From: Hoplostethus atlanticus
Lineage: Eukaryota > Chordata > Actinopteri > Trachichthyiformes > Trachichthyidae
Assembly: GCA_034670405.1 (NCBI GenBank)
Contig: JAXDDX010000046.1
Location: 2,122,501-2,186,500, forward strand
Length of the DNA stretch: 64,000 nucleotides
Direction of reading: 5' to 3'
Within the stretch, counting starts at the first letter, position 1. Each line of letters starts with the position of its first letter. The notes beneath the pieces were generated by a model. It did no database searches and had not been told where the DNA came from. It saw only the letters and a list, made by a program, of their open reading frames with translations. Below, piece after piece: positions 11,541 to 32,623 of this stretch. The position numbers and the translations under genes were made by a program.

Positions 11541-14500
11541 TGTTTTTCAGCATATGTATGTGTTTATGTGTGCGTACTTCATGCATCAAATATCCTGATC
11601 CTCCTCAATCCTCAAGGTACCCTGATACTGGGTATTGGGTCTCTTCTTTCCAACTGTCTGAAGAAATAAAAGTGGACTGTCCACTCTCCTTTAAAAATCC
11701 ACCTAAGACATTTCATGCATTTCCCTCTCATAAGCAGTAATAACTCCAGTCTTCTCTGAATGTTTATGTACACTGATAAAGGTAGTTTCCTATCCGCCCA
11801 TCCATGGCACAATGGTACAACCACACTGAAATGGCTTTGAGGGAAAATTCCACCCTTGGACAGTCTTACATCATCAGTTCATGATGCTCAACATGTTCCA
11901 GGAGTTATTTTGTGATGAAAAGTTGTAATTAACCATTTTGGTGTACCCACTTTCCCTCAGCCTGCCTCGTCTACTTCTACTTCAGTTGGTGATTTCCCAC
12001 ATTTCAGTTTTTTCAGTCAAGAAAACGAAAGCGTTGTGCCCCGTACTCAAAACACATCATGTCTTGGCTGTCGTGTCGTGGCTGTTTTGCATTATGGTCT
12101 ATTGAGGCTACCTTTACAGTTTACTGTTGATGTTTTAGATATTTGAGATATATATTTAGATATTAAACTCCATTGTAGCTGCGCTGGAAATATCTTGACC
12201 TGGCGTCACACCGTCTACGTTTGGTCAGTTATCCAGCACCAAACTACAAAATGGCCCCAGAAATGCAAGAGACATCACCGATAACTGTAACACAATGTTA
12301 AAGTGTTTTCGGATGGATTTTTCTTTTGAATGCAAGTGACGAAAGACTGACTGATCTGCAGTCAGTCCAGTCTGACTATAGGGGGCTTCTGTCTCTCTCA
12401 ATCTCAACACTGGTGGTGAACCTATCTGTCAGCATCAGCTATTACTGGCAATCAGATTCCAACTATAAGACAAATGAAAACACAGGGCCTCCATGTGTAC
12501 AGACACATAAATAAACACATACAAGCACAGATGTAGACCTGCACACATGTGAACAGAACGTTATTTTGCCAGCAGAGTCACATGCACGCCCACACACTTC
12601 CCAGAATGACATTAGAGTCACATAACAGACTCACCACCTTGACCTCTTCATAACAACCAATCTACTGACTCAGCAACATTTCCTTATGAATCGGCTGTTT
12701 AGATTGCTCAGGTTGTTGCGTGCCGGTGCAAATGTTAGTGCTGTGCATGCTCTGAAATCACTCTTTAGATAACTCCTTTGGGTTGAGCTACATTTCAAAG
12801 TGTCGCCACTACAACAAGGTTGAAAGAGGACTCTGTGTGGGTATCTATCACTCACATACCACAGGAGGATACCTGCATACCACCTACATACCAGCTACGT
12901 AACACCTTCGTAACACTGAAGCACATACATACCACCTCCATGACACAAGAGGATGTGTATTCTAGGGACTGAAATCTATTCGCCAAGCTTTTTTGTTTTT
13001 AAAAGCTGTAACACACAAACATTCACTGTTTGGTTTGATGTGCTCGGTCGATGACAGTAAACTCCAAGGGAATCCAAGACGCCATAAATGAGGGATCAGG
13101 AATTTCCACAGCTGCTTAACTTTTCCAAAACAAACTACTGACTATCCCGCCACAACAAAGCCAGCAAAATTAGTGTCTGAACTTGAAGCACGACAGTCAA
13201 AAATAGTGTAGAAAATAAAAGGGATGCTTAATGTCATTCTGCACAATAGGAACGTGTACATTTGCAGAACGTAGCAGACAGTCAAGCCTCCAGCTGGCCA
13301 GAAATACACTTCAGACATTAAAGCTCAGACAAGGATATTATTTGAACTTATTAGGGAAAATATTGAATTTAATGTATGTATAGAAGGAAAGTAAATTGCT
13401 TAAATGTGGTTAAACTTAAGGAGTTGAAGAGATTAAACCCTCATTCTATTCTCTAATATTATTTTATTATTTTTTTTATCTAAACCCCTGACCATTATTT
13501 AAAGTGAAAAGCTGTTTAAAGGGAGAAATGAGCCTTAATCACATTTTAAGCCAACCACAGCAAAGTAAAACAGTATGTAATGGCTTCTGTGTGAAACAGC
13601 TGGATTTGCAGCGGAGCAGAGTGGAGCTCGAACCTGGCAGGGCATTGCACCACTCTGCTATCCTCTATTCTAGCCTGCCATGCAAACAGCAGTTACTTCC
13701 CACAAAAGGTACATGGAGTTCAAACGTGCAACGGCCCCAACACAGTGAAAACCTTAGATTAAACCTTGAGGTATAAACACGTGTCAAGCATCCCTCAGAT
13801 CAGAGTTAGAAGTCCAAACTTTCCAGTCCAAACTGTGATATGAAATGGACAGAAAGGGACAAAGTGTTATAGCAGACAAACAAAAAGAAAGGCATAACTT
13901 ACTTCTGAGTTGTTTCTCCTTTCAGACCATTTGCTCAGAGATGGCTGCAGAGTATTCCAGTGAGAGTCACTTTGTCGGACGGCTGGACGTTACAATCCAA
14001 GCCCTTCTCTCTCTCTCCCTCTCGCTCTGTCCGTCCGTCAGTCGCCTCCACCAGGTCTCACTGGGCTGATGTAAGACACCCCTGCAAATAGGAAAAAAAA
14101 GAGGGAGAGGAGAGAAAGAGGGAGAAAAAAACCAACACATTCTGAGGATTCTTGGGTGCATGCCAAAGTCCCAGAATTCCACATGCCACACATAAGGTTT
14201 CAATTAAGGCAGAATCCAATGCCCAATCAGGAAGGTTTTCTCCTCTTGAAAAGAACCTTTCTTTTGACAGCTAGAAAGCCGAAGCAACTCTAATTCAAGG
14301 CAATGTTTCTACTGCTGTTGTGAATGTCGTTTTTGTATCGCATTGTGACAGACTCATCGGACTCTTGCTCTTTCACGGTATCAAAACAAACATGCATTAT
14401 AAGTTTAAAATGATATGAAATGATGGATTGAATGTAAAATCGTAGCTCCATAGGCTCTGGTCAGATACAAATGCTGATCTTTGACTGTGTTGTAAATGTA

Positions 14501-15425
14501 TTAGAAGCAACTTTATATTAAACTCAACAACACTAACATTATGATTTATCAGCATTAATACTCAAACCGCATCCATGGACAGTATGAGTCAAATGTCAGA
14601 GAGAGGTCATCTTCTCATGACAGCACAGACTGTTCTGCTGCTGATGTGGACTGAAGCGTCAGGCAATGGAAATCAAAGCAATTCAGAGTTGTGAAGGTTT
14701 AGTTCAACATGTGACATTATGATCGCAGGCTTGAATTGCCCTGTTTTCTTGAGGTGGAAAAGTATAGTGTTGCCTGATGAGGAAACCATACTGTCCTGCA
14801 GCTCACTGTGATGTACTCCGGTTCTGTGCTGATGATCGCTTGAAGGAATTTACTGCAATTGAATGGAAGACATATTTTTTTGTCCACTTGCATGGAAATA
14901 TGACCCCCTGCTGCCTTCACTCAATATCACACACAGAATATCAGACGTGGAATCCGGGTACGATAGCAGATTCAGACTTCATATACTTGCTGTGTAAAGA
15001 TTAGGACATTTTGGAAGGTAGCAGTGTATGACTCTTCACGCTAAATTGCCTATACTGCAGTCTTTCACATCATAATGCAATTATGGAGTTGGGAGAGTGA
15101 GAAAGAGAGAGGAGTGAGTCAGAAGAAGACTGAGAGGAGCCACAAGGCATATTTCCTGAATAGCTGCAGCAGTGTAGCATGCTCTGGCCCATCTCAAACA
15201 TAAACCATGTGCTGGAAACTCTGATTCAAGTCACCAGGAGCTCTAATGCAAAAAACACACCCAGCAGCCACACAACTCACACGTTCACATACTGTACGCC
15301 GATTTGTCAGAAGAAATACCAAACACACGTTCTCAAAGACAAATGTGTTTATACGTACAACTGCATCACAACACGTTCACGCAGACAGACGACTCGTACA
15401 GCAGCTCTTCCAAGTAGGAAACTTC

Positions 15426-16021
15426 TTTAATAAAGATGATAGGAAAGAAATCACGGTGTCTCTTAAAGCTGAACAGTATCTTATTTTCACTGATTACAAG
15501 CAGGAAAGAAGTTGACATTATAAATACCCCCCACAGCTCATGTTACCATGTATCTTCATTACATGTTAGTAGTTTTACCTCAGTTCTATGTTGTACCTAT
15601 GGTATGTGCGTGTATAAAAATCACTTGGTAAAATGAGTAGATGGCCATTTGCACCTATACAGCATCTATCAGTCCATATAAAAATAAGTCTCATAAGCAA
15701 AATAAATAGATGCGTTTGGAAGACTGCTTCATCCAGCCAGCACAACGGGGATTTCGTCCTTCATCTCGTGTGGTGTTCAAGTGCTCTTCAAAAACAAACA
15801 TGAAGGAAGAGTAAGCATGAAGTCAACGTAAGCAGACGAACAGAAGCAAAATGTAAAACAATACACTTTATGAGTCATTCATTTTGGACAGGAGGGCCTC
15901 TCGTCACTATTTAAAGGACATGACATTATTGCACAGTGATGGCATCACAGTTTCTTCCCACAAAACAGAGACAAAGGGAGGTTAATCTTTGGGCTGTCTC
16001 TCTCTCTCTCTCTCTCTCTCT
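15426..16021 (-). other. uap1: uap1 3' untranslated region (probable)
   Basis: This follows the uap1 stop codon on the minus strand. The mRNA would enter an (AG)13 tract right after the stop (15996-16021). No AATAAA is present on the minus strand in this stretch. The best candidate poly(A) signal is the common variant ATTAAA at 15431 down to 15426, which would give a UTR of roughly 0.6 kb. The exact end is not established. Confidence 0.45.
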
Positions 16022-24990
<8,969 letters not shown>

Positions 24991-25016
24991 GATTACTGGG
25001 CTTTCAGTTATCTCTG

Positions 25017-25821
25017 TCAAGCTGAAACACACATCCGAGACAGTTGGAAAAAGTTTGATAGACGTGCACAACTGGTGAGTTAATAGCGACAACATGATGA
25101 GACTCCCAGCATCACTGCCAATTACTAGTATACACATTCAGACCTGGAATTGTAGGCTGAACCTCCATTGAGATAGAAGCTCATGACTGCATCATTACTC
25201 TCTTTGTATGGGCCCACACCCAGAAAGACTTGCTGGACAAGGAAATCATTACATTACTGTAGCTGAACTCCTAGTATCTCAACGGGATGCTGGTACAGTG
25301 GAGGGCTGCTGTAACCTCCGCCCATCAGTCGCCTCACACATTTACATGACATTGATGGCAGTCAAGTATAACCATGATATAATTCTGATCCCGGGTTTAA
25401 ATGTGTCATACAGTTTGTGACTTGGCGGTTACTAGCCAAGTCTTGACAGCTTATGTAGAGTAACGTTAGCTGCTGTCATCCTACCACCATCAGAAACCAC
25501 AACGTCTCACTTCACTTGTAGCGCGGAAGCCTCCGCGTTAGCAGGAGGCAGTGAAACAGGCTGTTATTACTCAACGACTCACAATAAACGTGGCTAAATT
25601 GTCTGTCAACCAATGCCGCAAGCTGCTAATGTGAAGTATCTCCAGCAGAAGCAGCACACGAGTGACAGGCGGCAGTGACTAAACCCAATACACCAATTTA
25701 TCTAGCTAACGATAGAACAAACACATTTTATGGCGTAGCTCGCTGAAAAGATTACAAAGTAACATGGATGAAGTAGTCAAAGCTCACCTTTTACAACAGC
25801 CTTCCTTGGCTTTATGACCAT
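25017..25821 (-). other. Spliced upstream ORF in the uap1 5' leader
   Basis: An ATG at 25821 in the non-coding first exon opens a frame of 11 codons plus one base up to the exon 1 donor at 25788. It continues at the exon 2 acceptor (25021) and stops at TGA (25019-25017). The predicted peptide is 12 residues, MVIKPRKAVVKA. It ends 26 bases before the main ATG, so it does not overlap the coding region. It exists only if transcription starts upstream of 25821. Confidence 0.5.
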
Positions 25822-25930
25822 TAATGCCTGGAGATGAGTGGAGGTTCTTGTGCTGGATACGGTGACTCCTCCCCCGACTACACCTCCTGCTTCGTCACGT
25901 TTGACGTGGCAGTAGCGGCGCTGGGAGCGG
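25788..25930 (-). other. uap1: uap1 non-coding first exon and proximal promoter (5' end approximate)
   Basis: The sequence TTGTAAAAG|GTGAGC gives a strong donor at 25787, and the spliced leader joins the acceptor TTTCAG at 25022. The transcription start is not determined; the right boundary given here is an estimate. The stretch is GC-richer than its surroundings and carries several CpG-containing elements. These include TGACGTGG (25902-25909), a CRE-like TACGTCAC near 25955, and GC-rich GGGAGGAGTC-type sequence on the minus strand. Confidence 0.6.
25902..25909 (+). promoter_or_regulatory. UPR element core (XBP1/ATF6-type site)
   Basis: The octamer TGACGTGG is an exact match to the UPRE core bound by ATF6 and spliced XBP1. 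It sits about 120 bases from the uap1 exon 1 donor, next to a CGTCACGT sequence in the opposite sense. Spliced XBP1 is known to raise hexosamine-pathway genes in mammals, so the site is plausible, but the match itself is only eight bases. Confidence 0.45.
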
Positions 25931-26004
25931 GTGGAGTCAAGTGACGGGACACATACGTCACTGCGTAGAAACAACGCCGTAAACTCCTTCCCCGAGCAGT
26001 AGGG

Positions 26005-26078
26005 GCAAGATCATATCGTGGCAGCGGCAGCTAGCAGTGGCACTTCCGGTGGCAGCTCCTGCCACGATATGATCTTGC
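26005..26078. repeat. Perfect 20-bp inverted repeat, 34-bp spacer
   Basis: The left arm GCAAGATCATATCGTGGCAG (26005-26024) is exactly mirrored by the right arm (26059-26078). The spacer contains CTTCCGGT, an ETS-type motif. The structure lies just upstream of the uap1 first exon and could extrude as a cruciform or fold as a hairpin in RNA. Origin is unknown; no clear target duplication flanks it. Confidence 0.9.
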
Positions 26079-26424
26079 TGTCTCACTCCCCGAGTTCGGA
26101 AGTCGGAAATACGACTAGTAGCACATTGAAGTAGATACAAATTGCAGAACTATTAAAATTGTTGATCATCTTTGTCGATTTTGAAGTCCACTGTTGAAAG
26201 TCTAATGCGTGGTTGGAGGAAACTAAAAACCATGGGCTAACGTTAGTAATGGCAAGAGAGCCTCCGCCCATTGAGGTTTAACTCAACTCGTACAATTATT
26301 TCCCAGAGCAGCTTGTTTAACTACAGTCTGATTAATCTCCATTATTAAAACAAATGTCAATATGCCGTGGCATAGTCAATGTGTGTCAGGAAATTAAGAA
26401 GGCTGTAATAGTCTAGGTTTACTC

Positions 26425-26466
26425 TTAGAACCAGGGTCTCCTATTCACTACACCACCCTGCTGCCT
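26425..26466. repeat. SINE/L2-like tail fragment
   Basis: The short stretch AACCAGGGTCTCCTATTCAC followed by TACACCACCCTGCTGCC resembles the 3' tail common in fish tRNA-derived SINEs and L2-type elements. It is only about 40 bases, so the assignment is weak. Confidence 0.35.
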
Positions 26467-27200
26467 TTAGGTATCAGTTATGCTATAATCAATTGTATAC
26501 CAATCTAATGTGGTGTATGGATTATGTGGAACTGATAAGTAATAGATCAGTTGAATAGCTCTGATGAGACATAAAAATGTTTTAACAGTTACAAATGAAT
26601 CGTGTTAAAACTTCTTCCAGGCGTCACAATGCAGTCATTCGAGAAAATGTTCGTTCTCTCTTAAATTATGTTACAAATCTGTTCATTGCAGTAGCTCACA
26701 AGAATGGATATGTTGTTGATAAAATATGAATGACAGGTGTAAGGTTTCCCTACATTTTCAGTGGCTCACAGGTGAGCAGTCCCTCACTTCTAAACGGTCT
26801 AACAGTGAAAATAAACATGGGAAAATAAAACAAAGTGAGGACAGTTTTATCCAGCCAGTCCATGCATCTCATCAAAAAATCCAATTAGCTATTAGGAAAT
26901 AAATAGCACCCGGAATCATTATGTTGTCTTCTTTTCATAGTCAGTTTTGAACCAAACCACGAGGGGGCGACATGACAATGTATCAAGCAGGTTTCTTCTG
27001 CAGTCAGCTGCTGGTTCCACTAGCCAGAACAAGAACAAGCTTTCCGATCTTGTCTTGTCAGAATAAAAGCATTTTATAAATCCACAATTTTTTTACTAGT
27101 TGTTTTTTTTCTTCTTAGAACTGTTGTGTTAAATGTTCTCCACATTGATCCACACTCACTACTCACTTCATGAGGTCCTCTGAGGTCTCCTTAGATCACA

Positions 27201-27260
27201 GCATAGTGTTTTTCTTTCACTTGCATGGGTAACACCAAATTCACCAGGTTTCTCACCTAT
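27201..27260 (+). repeat. 60-bp direct repeat, copy 1
   Basis: It matches copy 2 at 28214-28273 in about 56 of 60 positions, beginning GCATAGTGTTTTT and ending GGTTTCTCACCTAT. It lies about 430 bases upstream of the ubxn6 start codon. Confidence 0.9.
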
Positions 27261-27685
27261 ATTTATGGTAGCCACTCAAATCCTCCCCAAAGATCTGACC
27301 TTGGACTGGTTAACTTCATATGCAATTATTTAGCCACCTGATTGTTTTTGCACCTGCAAAACACTGCAAGCATTTTTCTTTTAAATTATTTTCATTTTAT
27401 TACTATATATATATGCATATACGTTATGGTATAGTATAGTAGTTATGACATCAAACATCAATCTGAGTTGTGATATATGGGGTTTGATGATCCAATACAA
27501 ATGCATTTGTTTAAATCTATATTTTTACACGTTTTATCGTTTGCTGCTTTTATTTTGAAGGCTAAACATGTTATTCTGGCTTGTATAACAGCTCTGTCAT
27601 CTGCATTATTTTGTTTTGGCCCTCCTAGCTAACGTCAGTGAGCTGCTCTTCACTCATCTGTGTTTTTCCGTGATAGTTAAAAGAA

Positions 27686-30600
27686 ATGAAGAAGTTTTTT
27701 GATGGCTTTAAGAAGGACATGAAATTCAAAACCGCAGGACCTGGGAAGAAACTTACAGACGACACCAGGCAAATAGCAAACGTTTCTCAACCGTTCTAAA
27801 CCTACGTAGCTTTCTAACGTTTGCTAACGTAGGTTAGCTAGTTAGTAATGTGTAACGTTAGTACTTGGCTGTTAGCATAATGGGAAGCTAACTAGGACAA
27901 TACTTGTCAGGTCATATAACATTAGTTTATTAGCTAGCGGTTAAATTAGCTGTTTGCTAACGTTAGCAACTGCGTTATATAATACGTAGGTTAGCTGTCA
28001 TAGCGGGAGGCGCCCCTGTGATTTCAGCATAACGTTAATCCCTAAAGAAGCTAATACTCCAAAGTTAAGTAACTACCGTTAATCACCCACCAGCCAGAAA
28101 AGAGCCATGCCAGGTTATCTACATTGGCTGGCGTTAGTGAGCTATCTTAAATTTATTATAACCAACATTACTGTTTGCGTATGAAATGGCATAGCTAGCC
28201 AGATCATAGTATAGCATAGTGTTTTTGTTTCACCTGCATGGTTAACACCAAATTGACCAGGTTTCTCACCTATACCTTTACCTAGCTCACCTCTTACCCG
28301 TTCTGTCCTCTGTACATAATATTACACATTTTAGTCCCAAGTCCCAAGTGGTGCAGAGCAGTCATGGTGCCAAACCTCGCCATGCACCCACTGAAGGATC
28401 CCAGCGGGCAGGAGCCGCAGCCCTGGCCAGGGTTGAACACCATCCGCAACCAAAGGTCCACACTTCACAGACCGCCATCAGGAACCAGGGTAAGACATGT
28501 GTCATTAATATGGCTCATTTTTTTTGTGGTAGCTCTAAACCCTTGTAAACAAACGTACTCCGAGTTGAAATCCTTCCCTCAACTGTTCACATTACGTTCT
28601 GGTTGTTTGACTGGACATGCTTGCTTTGACTACTGAATTTTCACATGTAGTGGTGAGTAGAGGGCTTTTGGTTTTGTGGAGAAGGAGGCATAGTTCTGAT
28701 AGTCTTAAAGTTCCCTGTGCTTTTCAACATTTTGTATGACCAAGTCAAGTTATTTAGTTCCCTGCTACATACTTTGTGACTATAGAGATTTTCCCTTGGC
28801 TACGAGTCCTGCCACTGGTCTCGTGGTTGTTTCTTTGAATCTGTTTATCACTCAGCTTTTTTTCCTCAAAATGGCGCAAAACTTGAAATGCATGGGAAAG
28901 GTGTAGAGCTATTGTACATGTTGAAAGTAAATAACCATTGTCTGTCTTTAGAATGTGTCTACAGATAATGTGTATAGTCTAAGCACCGAGGTAAGGCTTT
29001 GATCAAAGGTGCACAATTTTGTTCTATATTGATTTTCATCTCTATAATAATTGATGCAGCAATTATGACTATGTTTGCATGTTAAAGAAAGAAGTTACTA
29101 GAAAAGACATGTAATTGTTTGATTTTCTATATTCCGTTGTAGTGAAGAGAGAGCTGGAGGCAGAGGCTGCTGTACTGGCCGATAAGGAAAAGGCAACTGC
29201 AGCCGAGGTAATTATTACTGTGACTTGAGTAAGCTTGTCAGGGGTGCTAAAATGACCCCCAGTTAGATACGTATTTGGGAATATTTCATCCCTTGGGTGT
29301 TCATGCTCCCTGCTGATCTATACCACTACATAGACTGATTGAACAAAGAGTCTATTTAGGCTTATAATATTATAATAATATTGTAAATGACAATTCTTTC
29401 CAGGGATCCAATGTGCCAGTGAAGGATCTTGCCTGTCTCTCAGTGTCAGGTGTGTATTTCACCTGTCCACTAACTGGAGCCACTTTAACTAAGAGTGAGA
29501 GGGAAGTACACATTAAAGAGGCGATTTTCATGGTAGGTCTGATGGTAAAGATATTGTTACATGCTCTAATTTTACCTCAAATTAAACTTTATCTGTAAAC
29601 CATAGCAGCTCAGTAATGCACTGTAAGCTTTTTGTGACATGATCTGAAATATATTGAGTAATGTGGTTCTCTAGAGTAGTTTTGATGAAACTTGTTGATG
29701 AAACTTGTTACTGTCAGCGGTTTGAGGAGGATGCAGTGGAGGCCTCTGTTATGATGATTCACACCTTTAACAAGGACAGAGAGAAAGTAAAGGCTGCTGT
29801 GGACATCATTAGCAAGTAAGTTAGATGATGATAATGGTAATGGTAATGAGTTGTACACTTATTTTAAACTAAGCCTGACTCGATTTTGTCTTTGACCTGT
29901 TTTGTAGTATCTTCCTAAAATTGAACACCTTCATTAATTTCATATTTTACAAATACCATTGTTTCATGTCACTCTTACCGTGTTGCCAACAGGTACATTG
30001 AAAATATATGTAAGAATCCCACAGAAGAAAAATACAGGAAGATTAAACTCAGCAACAAGGTGTTTCAGGTATGCCTGGATTTTGAAATATTAGTGCCCAG
30101 CCAATACAGTATTTTTGGGCTCAATACCAATAATTTGGGTGGGGATTACTGACATGTTTCGATTGTAATTTATTTTTGTGGCATCCTTCATTGTGTTCAT
30201 CATAACCCCTTTCCAAACCAAATTCTCAACTAGAATTGAGAAAGATGCACATTGATTTGGGTAATTTGTTGAGAATCTGCCTGTCTTCTTATGGATCTTG
30301 TGCACAATAAATGTAAAAATTGTAATCATAATTTATGATGCCATAATGTAAACTGATAATATTTACACATTGATATATCGGTGAGGGTCTACTAAATACA
30401 GAGCACAGTATTCTCTACCGTTGACCCTTTTCTGGTCATATTAAATCATAGACTGTGAATGCTTAGCAGAGATTTTATGGCAGATTTTATGAATGAGAAA
30501 AGATTTTACTTTCACTTCTCTTCTTTTCTCCAGGAGAAAGTGCGGTGTGTTGAAGGCACCAGAGAGTTCCTGCAGGCCCTGGGCTTTGAGAGCATCATGT

Positions 30601-32623
30601 TTCCTGTAGAGGGGCAAGGTAAATTCACCCTGATGCACTCTCTGCCCACTTCATGGGTAATCTGTGTTGATGGTTTTTGTTAATATATCACTGTCAACAG
30701 ACTAAGATAAGAATTTCCTTGCACCTGGCAAACATCATTTTCTCATACACACAAACAGTCAGTGACTCCCTCTCTCTCACTCATGTACGCCTTTGCTGGA
30801 GATCAGAGCAGGAAGAGGAGTTCCTGGTGTTGCCAGAGCAGAATGCTGATGCCCTGGAGTTGATGAAGGAGAGGAGGGATCGTCTCCAGAGGGGAGAGCC
30901 AGTCAGAGCTCAACTGGACAGACAGCCTCAAGCGTTCAGATCTTCTCCCAATGCTACACGCTTTGAGCTGCCGCCAGAGTTCTACAACCTGACCGCGGAG
31001 GAGCTCAAGAAGGAGCAGCAGCAGAAGTACAGACTCTTTGGCAGTGGATGTTCTACCTAAATTATAGTAGCTACATTTATATACCTCTTTCACAGACCCA
31101 TGTACACAATTGTGTCTTCTCTCTGGGCTGTCACTTTCTAACATTAAAAGCACACATGGGTTCATTCTGTATTCAACATGGCGACGCTCCAGACATTACT
31201 CAACCCTCAACCCTGATTTTGATTAGAGTTGTTGTGTGACTTACCTGGGTCGACCCTTTCACACTGACGGTTGAACTACGTGCTTTCCCAGTTAATAGTT
31301 CAGTGTGAAAGGAGTAATGGAGATAGAATGAAAGGAAAAAGGAGATTTCTCACAGAGCAAACTAGTTCAGCACCATGTTACTGTCATAGACATTTTGTTC
31401 TAAATAGGAGTGCCAGGAGTAACAGTCTTGAAAACAAATGTGTAATATTGGGATTTTAATTTGTGTGGTGCAGCTTGAACAGTGGTGTTTGGCCACTCTT
31501 ACAAGGAATACAACATTTTGAGAGACCCAGCACAGGAATGACCAACTTGTCTTGTGTGTATGTTTGTCAGGAGCGATTTGGTGGAGAAGAATGCCATGCT
31601 GCGTACCAAGGTCATGAGGGAGAAGGAGGAGCAGAGGGAGAGGAGGAAATACAACTACACTCTGCTAAGAATCAGACTGCCTGATGGAAACCTGTTGCAA
31701 GGTCGGGGTCTGCGTGCTTTTTAAATCCGGTCAAAACATAGGCAAAGTAGAATCTGGCTTTTTTTGTCAATGATTTATATAACATAATGAAAAGAAGAAC
31801 TAGTTTTGTCATTGTTTTCTTTGTCAAAAACATAGCAGGATGAGTTTTGATGAAAACCCTGTGGAAATGGAATCGAGCAGCCCAGTAACCAGTTAAGATT
31901 ATCTGTGACACCAGGAACCTTTTATGCCTGGGACCGGATGCCGCTGCTGTTCCAGTTTGTGCGGGAGTCCCTGGTGGATGGCTGGCAGCCCTTTGAGCTC
32001 ATTGCTCCTGGAGGGAATAAACTACAAGAGACTGAAGAAGTAGCCCTCGCAGAATGTAACTTGGTGAGTCAAAACCAGAATCCACTAAACACACTGGTCA
32101 ACATAATGCAGGGTCACTATTAAAAATACAAAGCAAGGTGGCACCTTGACTTCCTAAAACACATTTTTACAGAAAGGTAGTTTTAACTTTTTCCTACTCT
32201 ATTTCTGTAATCCTTTCTAACTTACTGTTTATCTTGTTGGCTTTTATATAGTTTTATAGCCTGTAATTTTGTAGTTTTCTGAAGTGCTATACAAATAAAT
32301 TATTTATTATGTATCTGTAGAGTCCTGATTATCTTTTTTAAGATCTCTGTGTACTGTATGATACAAATGTACCTGTGCATTTGAAAAATATTTGTATCTA
32401 CTGCAAGCTCATCTCAGTGTTTTAATGTGGTGACAATTTCTACTTTGTAGTTGAATGAAATACTGTATATAAAAGTGTACCTGTTTCTCATTCTTAGGTC
32501 CCTGCAGCTCTGCTCACATTTTCCTGGGATGCAGCTGTGCAGGCGGACATTGCAGCTGCTGGAGGAAAGAGCCCTGCCCTCCTCAAACCAGAGCTACTGG
32601 AGACCATTTTGAGCTTTAGCTGA
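27686..32623 (+). CDS. ubxn6: UBX domain-containing protein 6 (p97/VCP cofactor), complete
   Basis: UBXN6 (UBXD1) is a cofactor of the AAA ATPase p97/VCP in endolysosomal sorting and damaged-lysosome clearance. Coding exons: 27686-27768, 28335-28489, 29143-29207, 29404-29532, 29718-29815, 29993-30068, 30534-30618, 30807-31026, 31571-31701, 31915-32063 and 32498-32623. All join in phase to give 438 residues (human 441). The N-terminus MKKFFDGFKKDMKFKTAGPG matches the family start that carries the p97-binding VIM region. A conserved CPLTGATL segment lies near residue 119. The PUB domain (about 155-240) contains KYRKIKLSNKVFQ and LQALGFESIM. A charged helix precedes the UBX domain (about 330-412: YNYTLLRIRLPDG ... 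LVPAALLTFSW). The first intron has an AG|GC donor; the other ten are GT-AG. The gene is divergent from uap1 and tail-to-tail with chaf1a. Confidence 0.96.
28214..28273 (+). repeat. 60-bp direct repeat, copy 2
   Basis: This is the second copy of the unit at 27201-27260, in the same orientation about 1 kb away, inside ubxn6 intron 1. The pair brackets ubxn6 exon 1. Confidence 0.9.

Larger units (their letters stand above)
1102..15425. other. Upstream region of ddr2 / intergenic, no gene recognised
   Basis: I found no exon with family resemblance on either strand in these 14 kb. The region holds many microsatellites and short repeat-derived fragments, listed separately where clear. Non-coding first exons of ddr2 may lie here. 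One possible donor on the minus strand is CATGTCT|GTGAGT near 1632, and one possible acceptor is TTTGCAG near 14086. Neither can be confirmed from sequence alone. The open frames across this stretch are short, and several are only read-through of GT, GA or CT repeats. Confidence 0.6.

Noticed and set aside
14040..14086. Possible ddr2 non-coding exon after TTTGCAG on the minus strand.
   Set aside because: There is only a weak acceptor and no convincing donor; it cannot be supported without transcript data.
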